This document shows positions 30,264 through 37,185 of a DNA stretch of 64,000 nucleotides, in pieces (within the stretch, counting starts at the first letter, position 1; every line of letters starts with the position of its first letter). The stretch comes from Methylobacterium sp. W2. Its GTDB lineage: Bacteria > Pseudomonadota > Alphaproteobacteria > Rhizobiales > Beijerinckiaceae. The position numbers and the translations under genes were made by a program. The notes under the pieces were generated by a model. It did no database searches. It was not told the DNA's origin and saw nothing but the letters and a program-made list of their open reading frames with translations. The DNA lies in NCBI RefSeq assembly GCF_020662345.1, contig NZ_VMOA01000008.1, forward strand, positions 62,001 to 126,000, written 5' to 3'.

Positions 30264-30330
30264 CTCACAAAACTCCCGCTGCGTCGTCCTGGTCCGCGCG
30301 AGAACCGACCGTAACCGGGAGTTTTGTGAG
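30264..30330. repeat. perfect 15-base inverted repeat, 37 bases apart
   Basis: CTCACAAAACTCCCG (30264-30278) and CGGGAGTTTTGTGAG (30316-30330) are exact reverse complements in the gap between the DCC gene and the first small minus-strand gene. The 37-base interior has no gene. It could be a long-stem terminator for the convergent genes or the ends of a tiny mobile-element remnant. No target-site duplication is obvious. Confidence 0.7.
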
Positions 30331-30379
30331 GCACTCCAAGCCGGATCCGTCTCCGGCCATTCATACGCTCGGCCCAGCC

Positions 30380-30604
30380 TTACGAGGGCTGCTCCTCGCC
30401 GACATGCTCTTCTTCTTCGGTGAGAGCGGGCTTTTCGTCGGCATCGTCTCCGATCAGCTCATCGAGTTCGTCGATGAGATCATTCACCTGATCTTCGCTG
30501 GCGAGGATGCGGAAGATCTCCCCGTCCACGGTTTCGATGGTCAGGCGATAGCCTCCATCGGTCTCGTCGGTGAGGACACGAGCCAGCTTCTTCGTCGGTG
30601 TCAT
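30380..30604 (-). CDS. small acidic protein, unknown function
   Basis: A 74-residue protein with a beta-rich start (GGYRLTIETVDGEIFRILAS) and a very acidic C-terminal half (DLIDELDELIGDDADEKPAL). AGAGGAAA precedes the ATG at 30604, and base composition fits a real gene. I recognise no named family. It is the last of four small minus-strand genes (30380-32032), with 90 bases to the next one upstream. The fold may be a small sheet with an acidic tail; any role is unknown. Confidence 0.68.
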   Translation of the reverse strand: MTPTKKLARVLTDETDGGYRLTIETVDGEIFRILASEDQVNDLIDELDELIGDDADEKPALTEEEEHVGEEQPS

Positions 30605-30694
30605 GCGGATTTCCTCTCTTCAGACAACGCACCAGCTCCCCCATCACGCGGTTCGACGTGGCGAGGGAGGCGGTGCGAACGGGTTCGGTGCGGG

Positions 30695-31045
30695 TCAGAT
30701 CAGGTCGGAGAAGACGCGATGGGACCAGGCCGTGGATGCGGCGGGACGAGGCGGGGCCTGCCCCGGTTCGGCGCGCGCGGGCTTCGTGCCCCTCGGACCG
30801 GGCGTCGTCTTGGCCTGCCGCTGGGGCTTGTGGGGGCCGCCCACCGCGTCGTGTTCGAACAGGAGGCAGGCGCCGTCCTCGTCCGAGATCCAGCCCCGGT
30901 CCGCCCAGCCGATGAAGCGGCCATCGTAGGCGTAGACTTTGTCGTCATGGATGAAGGCGGCGGCCTTGCCACTCCACAGGTAGAGGGAGCGTCCGTCGTG
31001 GCAGTAGGCCGCCTCGCTGCCATTTCTGTCGAAGAACTCGATCAT
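30695..31045 (-). CDS. 4-fold beta flower-like small protein
   Basis: A 116-residue protein. Residues 1-70 (MIEFFDRNGSEAAYCHDGRS, then AAFIHDDKVYAYDGRFIGW) show a repeated short-strand pattern of the form F/Y-x-x-G-x-x-x-A-Y, ending in GWISDEDGACLLF. I believe it matches the '4-fold beta flower' domain family, seen mostly as small stand-alone proteins of unknown role; this is from memory. The C-terminal 45 residues are Pro/Ala/Lys-rich and probably disordered. It starts 7 bases after the stop of the 116-codon gene upstream, so those two are likely cotranscribed. Confidence 0.7.
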   Translation of the reverse strand: MIEFFDRNGSEAAYCHDGRSLYLWSGKAAAFIHDDKVYAYDGRFIGWADRGWISDEDGACLLFEHDAVGGPHKPQRQAKTTPGPRGTKPARAEPGQAPPRPAASTAWSHRVFSDLI

Positions 31046-31052
31046 GGACGGC

Positions 31053-31403
31053 TCAAGCCCCGATGTGGCTGTTGTGCAGCGTGCGGAGATCGACGTAGCT
31101 CATGGTCTCGCTGCTCCAGGTCGGTCCGTCACAATCGTGCAGCCTCTTGGCCAGCGGCTTGTGCTTGTCGCCCTGATAGAACCCCATGATGACGGTCTGA
31201 CCATCGGTATCGTCGCACTCGATCCGGTAGGCCGGCTGGATTCCCGATCCGAGCCGGCTGAGGCGAACGCGCAGGGTCGGATTACGGATCTGGTCGGGGA
31301 CCATGTTGAGATAGACGCCCTTCAGATATTCGAGGCGGTCCGCTCTCCGTCCGGCGAGATCCGCGATCGAGACGTTCTCAGCGAGCATGTCGGGTTTGTT
31401 CAT
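31053..31403 (-). CDS. small protein of unknown function
   Basis: A 116-residue protein. The ATG at 31403 (MNKPDMLAENVSIADLAGRR) is preferred; a longer frame to 31574 adds a composition unlike coding sequence. The middle holds YLKGVYLNMVPDQIRNPTLR and the end has YQGDKHKPLAKRLHDCDGP followed by TWSSETMSYVDLRTLH, patterns that look like a real globular domain. I recognise no family. Seven bases separate it from the beta-flower-like gene downstream, which suggests a shared transcript. Confidence 0.62.
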   Translation of the reverse strand: MNKPDMLAENVSIADLAGRRADRLEYLKGVYLNMVPDQIRNPTLRVRLSRLGSGIQPAYRIECDDTDGQTVIMGFYQGDKHKPLAKRLHDCDGPTWSSETMSYVDLRTLHNSHIGA

Positions 31404-31768
31404 GATGGATCTGCTTTCCGGTGGATGGGATGGGATGTGGGCCAACTGCATAGACAGGGCGCACCGCGCTGCGATGTTCCATGCGGCGGCTGAGGCGTCT
31501 TCGGGCGTGATCAGAAACGTCGTCGGCGTGCTCGCCCCCGAAGGTCGACGTGAGAGGCACGACAGCACCATCATCCACGCCGCGATATAGCCTGGTGCGT
31601 GCGCTACGTTCTCACCTTATTCGCGGGCCGCTCGGGTCCCCTCTCCTTCCAGGAGAGGGAGTTCCGCTGCGCCTTTTGTCGAAGCCGTTTGGATAGAGCG
31701 AACAGCCTTCGAGGAGATGTGTGAAGCTGGTAGGTGCATGTGGCGGCGGAGGGCCGATTCGGATCGTG
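31404..31768. other. gap with a short perfect hairpin
   Basis: This 365-base gap between two small minus-strand genes has no convincing gene. It contains CCCTCTCCT-TCC-AGGAGAGGG at 31639-31659, a perfect 9-bp stem with a 3-base loop, which may end the transcript of the 87-codon gene. The rest probably holds the promoter of the two-gene unit downstream. Confidence 0.45.
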
Positions 31769-32032
31769 TCAGTGCAGGGTCGGTGGCGGTTCGAGGAACG
31801 CGCGCATGCCGTCCCCTTCCTCGATGGCCTCGATGAAGGCGTCGAGGGCATCTTCGTCGGAGGCGAAGGTGGTGTCCCAGACGGTCGACCAGCCGGTCTG
31901 ATCGATGACTTCGAGCGTCCACGGATCCTGCGTGCCGGCGAAGCGATAGACGTTCACCGTCACCGTGATGCCGTTCTGGGTCGCCCGTCCGGTCAGGTCC
32001 GAGAATTCCATGGCTGGCATCTCGTGGGTCAT
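31769..32032 (-). CDS. small protein of unknown function
   Basis: An 87-residue acidic protein. It reads as one small alpha/beta domain: GITVTVNVYRFAGTQDPWTL and WSTVWDTTFASDEDALDAFI followed by EAIEEGDGMRAFL. The pattern of a short sheet with aromatic residues followed by an acidic helix is coherent, so I consider it a gene. An ATG a few codons in (MPAMEF) is an alternative start. It lies downstream of the pqqA pair on the same strand, but a terminator at 32341-32371 separates them. No family is recognised. Confidence 0.6.
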   Translation of the reverse strand: MTHEMPAMEFSDLTGRATQNGITVTVNVYRFAGTQDPWTLEVIDQTGWSTVWDTTFASDEDALDAFIEAIEEGDGMRAFLEPPPTLH

Positions 32033-32340
32033 GGGGTGTTTCTCTCGAATGACGAGTTCACCGCAGGGACCCGAACTGGTCCCTATCTCATGAGCCGAAC
32101 GGATAGTCCTATCAGAGTTCTCGATGGAACGGTTCCAAAATGTTCAAACGTCCCGCGAGATCAGCGACCCCGACACGTCAGACAGCGATAGTCTGACGAT
32201 CGATGACGCTGGAGATCGAGGCTGTTGATCTGCACGATGTCGTAGCGGCACCTCGGCCCGATCGATCTCCCTGCGAGCCAGAATTGTCCGCCATGTGGCT
32301 CGACCGCAGCTCGGCCGCCCTTTGTTCACCCGAGAGCACG
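32033..32340. other. gap with two small hairpins
   Basis: This 308-base gap precedes the 87-codon gene. It contains GGGACC-N6-GGTCCC (32066-32083), the palindrome TGGAACGGTTCCA (about 32123-32135) and GTCAGAC-N7-GTCTGAC (32177-32197). These could be operator or leader structures. No gene of any size is supported. Confidence 0.4.
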
Positions 32341-32371
32341 AAAAAGGCGGCATCCCCGCTGGAATGCCGCC
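32341..32371 (-). terminator. intrinsic terminator after the pqqA pair
   Basis: Read on the minus strand, GGCGGCATTCC-AGCGG-GGATGCCGCC forms a strong stem (8 perfect pairs GGCGGCAT/ATGCCGCC) followed directly by TTTTT. It lies 45 bases after the second pqqA stop. An 18-base perfect palindrome (ACCGCTCCCGGGAGCGGT, 32379-32396) lies just before it and could form a second stem. Confidence 0.8.
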
Positions 32372-32415
32372 CTGTCGAACCGCTCCCGGGAGCGGTCGGC
32401 TTCGTCGCGATCGAC

Positions 32416-32505
32416 TTAGTTGAAGGTGTCGATCTCAGCCGACTCGTAGCTGGTGACTTCCATGCCGACGCACACTTCCTGAACGATGGGGGCAGACCAC
32501 GTCAT
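32416..32505 (-). CDS. pqqA: PqqA, pyrroloquinoline quinone precursor peptide (copy 2)
   Basis: A 29-residue peptide, too short for common gene finding. It begins MTWSAPIVQEVC and continues VGMEVTSYESAEIDTFN. Glu16 and Tyr20 in EVTSY are the residues cross-linked by PqqE to make PQQ, the cofactor of methanol and glucose dehydrogenases. The C-terminal form matches Methylobacterium PqqA. AGGAG lies 7 bases before the ATG. It follows a second pqqA by 66 bases on the same strand and is followed by a terminator. No pqqB, C, D or E lies in the window, so processing enzymes must come from elsewhere. Confidence 0.93.
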   Translation of the reverse strand: MTWSAPIVQEVCVGMEVTSYESAEIDTFN

Positions 32506-32571
32506 GACGTTTCTCCTGGTTGGTTGTGATGATTAGGCTTGGTGACACGGGCCCGTGAGGGCGCCGATCCC

Positions 32572-32661
32572 TTAGTTGAAGGGATCGATTTCCGCCGACT
32601 CGTAGCTGGTGACTTCCATGCCGACGCAAACTTCTTGAACAACGGGGGCAGACCATCTCAT
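32572..32661 (-). CDS. pqqA: PqqA, pyrroloquinoline quinone precursor peptide (copy 1)
   Basis: A 29-residue PqqA with the same core as copy 2. It differs at four positions (Arg2 for Thr2, Val for Ile at 7, Val for Ile/Val region at 8 unchanged in class, and Pro27 for Thr27), while QEVCVGMEVTSYESAEID is identical. Glu16 and Tyr20 are kept. AAGGAG lies 7 bases before the ATG at 32661, an excellent ribosome site. A sigma70-like promoter is visible 24-60 bases upstream. It is the first gene of a two-peptide unit that ends at the 32341 terminator. Confidence 0.93.
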   Translation of the reverse strand: MRWSAPVVQEVCVGMEVTSYESAEIDPFN

Positions 32662-32691
32662 GGCAGAACTCCTTCGTGTCCGACGCCCTCA

Positions 32692-32720
32692 AGATAGGCA
32701 ATACATTGGGCGCAATACAA
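32692..32720 (-). promoter_or_regulatory. candidate promoter of the pqqA pair
   Basis: On the minus strand TTGTAT (32720-32715) and CTATCT (32697-32692) are separated by 17 bases, close to sigma70 spacing. Transcription would start near 32685, giving a leader of about 24 bases that holds the AAGGAG site. The region is AT-rich relative to its surroundings. Confidence 0.5.
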
Positions 32721-33188
32721 GCGGGCACGAGACTTATATTTTTCATATGATGGGTCGCCAGGGCCGGACTTGCCCCGATATGCGGAACATTTTCCTCATT
32801 TAAAGAACTATGATGCAGGATTGTACTCCTCCGGCGCCCGATCCCGGCTGCATCGCTGCCCGGTCCGAACCTCGAAACGGAGGCTGCCACGGCCGTCCCG
32901 CGCGTCACGCCGAGAAGTCTGAAAGACAGGATGAAATTCATCTTGACGCGCCCCGTGGTGGAGCGCATGGGGGCGCCGCCGACGGCGTCCCCTCGGCGAT
33001 CCGCATGTGCGGATCGCAGGTGGACGCCTTGGAGCCCGAATTCCCCATCCATGCCCAGCGACAGTCCCGTCGATCCAGCCCACCCGGCCGATATCGTTCT
33101 GACCGCCTGACGCCCTGACGGGTTCACACGCGGCTCACCGCGATCCGGCCGAACACGGCCGATCGCCACCCTCCCCCGAGGTGAGCCC
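32721..33188. other. intergenic stretch between pqqA and mgtE
   Basis: These 468 bases separate divergent pqqA and mgtE. Short frames exist on both strands without family features. AT-rich patches near 32730-32760 (TTATATTTTTCATATG) may contribute to pqqA expression. No M-box-like riboswitch could be recognised by eye upstream of mgtE, though a structure search would be needed to exclude one. Confidence 0.45.
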
Positions 33189-34559
33189 ATGAACCCGATC
33201 GCCCCTTTCCCGACCAAGATCGATCCCTCCGTGCTGGCCGCCCGCCTGTCGGACGAACGGGCGCCCGACATCGTCGAGGCGCTGAACGAGGAGGCGCCCG
33301 AGGTCGCCGCCGCGATCCTGCTCGGGCTCCCGCACGACCGGGCGGTGGAGGTGCTCGATCAGCCCGAGCTCGATTTGGCCGCCGACATCATCGAGATGCT
33401 GCCGCGCGACCGGGTCGCCTCCTACCTGTCCGGCATGTCGGCGGACCGGGTCACGGACGTGTTCCGCGAGATCGAGGAGCCCGGCCGCTCCGATCTCCGG
33501 GCGCGGCTCGATGCGGAGACGCGCGGCACGATCGACCGGCTCAGCGCCTATGGCGAGGAGAGCGTAGGCTCGCTGATGACGACGGAATTCGTCACCGTGC
33601 CGGGCAACTGGACCGTGCGGCAGACCCTCGACCATGTCCGTACCGTCGAGAAGACCCGCGAGACCATCTACGCGATCTTCGTCCTCGATCCGCGCACCCA
33701 GGCGCTGACCAAGGCCGTGCCCCTGCGCCGGCTGATCTCCGGCAATCCCGACGACAACGTCCTCAGCGTCGCCGCTGGCCGGCGGCCGCTCGCCGTCTCG
33801 CCCACCGCCAGCCGCGAGGAGGCGGCGCGGCTGATTTCGAGATACGATCTTCTCGCCCTGCCGGTGGTGGATGCGGTGGGCCACCTCATCGGCATCGTCA
33901 CCGTGGACGACATGATCGACGCCATGGTGGAGAAGCAGACGCAGGACGTGCAGCGGTTCGGCGGCATGGAGGCCCTGCCCGAGCCCTATATGGATATCGG
34001 CTTCGGCACGATGATCCGGAAGCGGGCCGGCTGGCTCTGCGCCCTGTTCCTCGGCGAGATGATGACCGCCACGGCGATGCAGGGGTTCGAGGGGCAGCTG
34101 GAGAAGGCCATCGTCCTCACCCTGTTCATCCCGCTCATCATGAGTTCGGGCGGCAATTCGGGCAGCCAGGCGACCTCGCTCCTCATCCGCGCGCTCGCAC
34201 TGCACGAGGTCCGCCTGCGCGACTGGTGGCGCGTGGCCCTGCGCGAGGTGCCCACCGGATTGCTGCTCGGCACCATCCTCGGGACGATCGGCATCGTCCG
34301 CATCGTCGTCTGGCAGAAGGCCGGCCTCTACGATTACGGCGAGCATTGGATGCTGGTGGCGGCGACGGTGGGGGCGGCCCTGGTGGGGATCGTCACCTTC
34401 GGTTCGCTGACGGGATCGATGCTGCCCTTCGTGCTCCAGCGCCTCGGCTTCGATCCGGCCACGGCCTCCGCGCCCTTCGTCGCCACCCTCGTCGATGTCA
34501 CCGGCCTCGTCATCTACTTCTCGGTGGCGATGCTGATCCTGCGCGGCACGCTGCTCTGA
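33189..34559 (+). CDS. mgtE: MgtE magnesium transporter
   Basis: A 456-residue Mg2+ channel/transporter. An N-terminal superhelical domain (about 15-125; AAILLGLPHDRAVEVLDQ) is followed by two CBS domains (about 130-255; VGSLMTTEFVTVP and YDLLALPVVDAVGHLIGIVT) that sense cytoplasmic Mg2+. Five membrane segments complete the protein, with the family motif SSGGNSGSQATSLLIRALAL and a final VDVTGLVIYFSVAMLI. The length is typical. It is followed by a convergent terminator and yidB. The ATG at 33189 is preceded by CCCGAGGTG. Confidence 0.95.
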   Translation: MNPIAPFPTKIDPSVLAARLSDERAPDIVEALNEEAPEVAAAILLGLPHDRAVEVLDQPELDLAADIIEMLPRDRVASYLSGMSADRVTDVFREIEEPGRSDLRARLDAETRGTIDRLSAYGEESVGSLMTTEFVTVPGNWTVRQTLDHVRTVEKTRETIYAIFVLDPRTQALTKAVPLRRLISGNPDDNVLSVAAGRRPLAVSPTASREEAARLISRYDLLALPVVDAVGHLIGIVTVDDMIDAMVEKQTQDVQRFGGMEALPEPYMDIGFGTMIRKRAGWLCALFLGEMMTATAMQGFEGQLEKAIVLTLFIPLIMSSGGNSGSQATSLLIRALALHEVRLRDWWRVALREVPTGLLLGTILGTIGIVRIVVWQKAGLYDYGEHWMLVAATVGAALVGIVTFGSLTGSMLPFVLQRLGFDPATASAPFVATLVDVTGLVIYFSVAMLILRGTLL

Positions 34560-34570
34560 CCCTCAGCGAT

Positions 34571-34597
34571 CCTCCCGGGCGGAATGCGCCCGGGAGG
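34571..34597. terminator. bidirectional hairpin between mgtE and yidB
   Basis: CCTCCCGGGCG (34571-34581) and CGCCCGGGAGG (34587-34597) form a perfect 11-bp stem with the loop GAATG, in the 47-base gap between convergent genes. It lacks a clear T run on either side. Confidence 0.7.
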
Positions 34598-34606
34598 GAC
34601 GACGCG

Positions 34607-35092
34607 TCAGGCCGGCACGCGGCCGTCGGGGGTGTAGCGGTCGATGGCCTGCGGCAATTCCCGCGACAGGCGGGACAGCAATTCCTCGCGGGTCAGCCCC
34701 GTCTGCTGCGCCAGGGTGGCGAGAATATCGGGGCCGATGGCCTTTTCGAGGTTCTGCGGCGCGATCTCCTGGTTGGGGCCCTGGTTGACCCAGGACGAGG
34801 CCGTCTCGCCATGGCCGTTCTGGGTGAAGCGCTCCACGAGCTCGTTCAACCCGCCGCCGAGGAGGCCGCCGGCTCCCGCGCCGCCGAGGGCGCTTCCGAG
34901 CTGGCCGAGGATGCCGCCAAGCCCGCTTTGATGAAGCCCGCCCTGGCTGTCGGTCACGGCCCCCGGCGTTCCCGGAGCTGCCGTCTTGTTCGAAGCACCG
35001 CCCAGGAATTCGGCGATCTTGTCCCTGTTCTGGTAGCCCGCCACGGCGAGCAGGCCCAGCAAGGCGGTCATGGACGGATATCCGCGGCTCAT
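34607..35092 (-). CDS. YidB family protein
   Basis: A 161-residue protein of the YidB (formerly DUF937) family. The centre is a Gly/Leu-rich segment ([20 protein letters not shown]) and the C-terminal part has the conserved pattern [20 protein letters not shown] followed by [20 protein letters not shown]. The function is unknown; some related proteins bind polymers or act in envelope stress. The ATG at 35092 has GGGAGAG 4-9 bases before it. No signal peptide is evident. Confidence 0.88.
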   Translation of the reverse strand: MSRGYPSMTALLGLLAVAGYQNRDKIAEFLGGASNKTAAPGTPGAVTDSQGGLHQSGLGGILGQLGSALGGAGAGGLLGGGLNELVERFTQNGHGETASSWVNQGPNQEIAPQNLEKAIGPDILATLAQQTGLTREELLSRLSRELPQAIDRYTPDGRVPA

Positions 35093-35379
35093 GCGCTCTC
35101 TCCCTCGAGGTTCGCCGCCGGCTTATCGGCGAGGCGACGCTCACCCAACGTGCATCTGGCGCGGCAGGATGCATCGGGCCGTGGGAATGCCCACCACCGA
35201 GGCGCCATGGCGCGCCGCACACAAAACTTGTCCGCCCGGCGGTTGTCGGCCGCGGCCCGCGCATTACGTCGCAAGCGAAGCTGTGCGGCGAGGGAACCAG
35301 ACCCTCGCGGACGGCCTTCTCCCCCGTGGCCGGTGCGACCCTGCCGCGAGGTTTCCCGATGAACGAGATGGCGGTTTGA

Positions 35380-37185
35380 ATGCGGCGCACACACGAGATG
35401 AATTTCGGCGCCGCCATCGCGGCGGACGGCGTGCGCTTCGCCATCTGGGCACCCACGGCCAAGGACGTCGCCCTCGTGGTCGACGGGGCCGAGCATCCGA
35501 TCCCCGAGGCCGGCGAAGGCTGGCGCCGCGCCACCGTGCCGGATGTCCGCCCCGGCGCCCGCTATGGCTTCCGCATCGACGGCGACCTCGTCGTGCCCGA
35601 CCCGGCCTCGCGCTTCCAGCCGGACGACGTGTCGGGCCTCAGCGAGGTCATCGATCCGAAGGCGTTCGACTGGAGCGACGGCGAATGGACGGGCCGCCCC
35701 TGGGAAGAGGCGGTGCTCTACGAGCTGCATGTGGGCACCGCCACGCCGGAGGGCACCTACGCCGCCCTGGAGGCCAAGCTCGAAGACCTGAACCATCTCG
35801 GGGTCACGGCCATCGAGCTCCTGCCGCTCGCCGATTTCAAGGGCACCCGCAACTGGGGCTATGACGGCGTCCTGCCCTACGCGCCGGATGCCGCCTACGG
35901 ACGGCCGGACGAGCTCAAGCACCTGATCGACACAGCGCATTCGCTCGGGCTGATGGTGTTCCTCGACGCGGTCTACAACCATTTCGGCCCGGCCGGGAAT
36001 TACCTCCACGCCTATGCCAAGACCTTCTTCACCGAGCGTCATCAGACGCCCTGGGGCGCCGGCATCAATTTCGACGGCGAGACCAGCGGCAAGGTGGTGC
36101 GCGACTACTTTATCGAGAACGCGCTCTACTGGCTCGAAGAGTACCATTTCGACGGCATCCGCTTCGATGCGGTCCATGCCATCCTGGACGATTCGCCGAA
36201 ACACTTCATCGGCGAGCTCGCCGAGACCATCCGCACGCGCCTGCCCGGACGGCACATCCACCTCGTCCTCGAGAACGAGGCCAACCAGGCCCGCTGGCTC
36301 GAGCGCGACGACAATGCAAAGCCGATCCAGCACACGGCGCAATGGGCCGACGACCTTCACCATTGCTGGCACGTGCTGCTGACCGGGGAGGATGCCGGCT
36401 ATTACGTCAGCTTCGCCGACAAGCCGGTGGATCATCTCGCCCGCTGCCTCGCGGAAGGCTTCGCCTATCAGGGCGAGCCGTTCCCGAGCCTCGACAATCA
36501 CCCGCGCGGCGAGACCTCGGCCCATCTGCCGCCCTCGGCCTTCGTCACCTTCCTCCAGAACCACGATCAGGTCGGTAACCGCGCTCTCGGTGAGCGGCTC
36601 AGCGCGCTGAGCGATCCGGACAAGCTCAGCCTGGCGCGTGCTGGCCTGCTCCTTGCTCCGCAAATCCCGATGCTGTGGATGGGCGAGGAATGGTCGGCCA
36701 CGGCGCCGTTCCTGTTCTTCGTCGATTTCGCGCCGGATGAGGAGCTGAACAAGGCGGTACGCGAGGGGCGCCGCCGCGAGTTCAAGAGTTTCGCCGCCTT
36801 CGCCGACGACACCTCGGTCATCCCCGATCCGACCGCTGAGCAGACCTTCCTCGATTCGAAGCTCGACTGGTCGGAGCCGGAGCGGCAGCCCCATCGGGGG
36901 GTGTGGGCCGACACCCGTAACCTCTTGCAGATCCGGCACCAATCCGTCGTGCCCCTGACGAAGACCCGCTATCTCGGGGCCGACGTGACCCGGCCGTCCC
37001 CGGATTCCCTTGACGTGACGTGGCGCTACACGGGCGGCACCCTGCGCTTCGTCGCCAATTTCGGCGCGGATTCCCTCGCCGTCGATTCCCATGGAGGTCA
37101 GGTGATCTGGTCGAACGGTCATACGGGCAGCGAAATCGAGCTTCCCACCTGGACGGGCATCGTGCTGACGGGAGCCGCCCGATGA
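35380..37185 (+). CDS. treZ: malto-oligosyltrehalose trehalohydrolase TreZ
   Basis: A 601-residue GH13 enzyme that cuts trehalose from the trehalose-capped end made by TreY. The N-terminal beta-sandwich (about 1-95, FGAAIAADGVRFAIWAPTAK) precedes the barrel (ELHVGTATPEGTYAALEAKL). Catalytic residues: Asp263 (GIRFDAVHAI), Glu298 (LVLENEANQA) and Asp396 (LQNHDQVGNRALGERL). WNYGYDGV-type TreZ motif appears as RNWGYDGVLPYAPDAAYGRP. Its stop overlaps the next gene's start (ATGA), so TreZ and the MalQ-TreY fusion are translationally coupled. An ATG at 35398 (MNFGAAI) is an alternative start. Confidence 0.94.
   Translation: MRRTHEMNFGAAIAADGVRFAIWAPTAKDVALVVDGAEHPIPEAGEGWRRATVPDVRPGARYGFRIDGDLVVPDPASRFQPDDVSGLSEVIDPKAFDWSDGEWTGRPWEEAVLYELHVGTATPEGTYAALEAKLEDLNHLGVTAIELLPLADFKGTRNWGYDGVLPYAPDAAYGRPDELKHLIDTAHSLGLMVFLDAVYNHFGPAGNYLHAYAKTFFTERHQTPWGAGINFDGETSGKVVRDYFIENALYWLEEYHFDGIRFDAVHAILDDSPKHFIGELAETIRTRLPGRHIHLVLENEANQARWLERDDNAKPIQHTAQWADDLHHCWHVLLTGEDAGYYVSFADKPVDHLARCLAEGFAYQGEPFPSLDNHPRGETSAHLPPSAFVTFLQNHDQVGNRALGERLSALSDPDKLSLARAGLLLAPQIPMLWMGEEWSATAPFLFFVDFAPDEELNKAVREGRRREFKSFAAFADDTSVIPDPTAEQTFLDSKLDWSEPERQPHRGVWADTRNLLQIRHQSVVPLTKTRYLGADVTRPSPDSLDVTWRYTGGTLRFVANFGADSLAVDSHGGQVIWSNGHTGSEIELPTWTGIVLTGAAR

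Noticed and set aside
32435..33271. 278-codon minus-strand frame across the pqqA region
   Set aside because: It is in a different frame from both pqqA genes, and its apparent internal repeat is only the pqqA duplication read out of frame.
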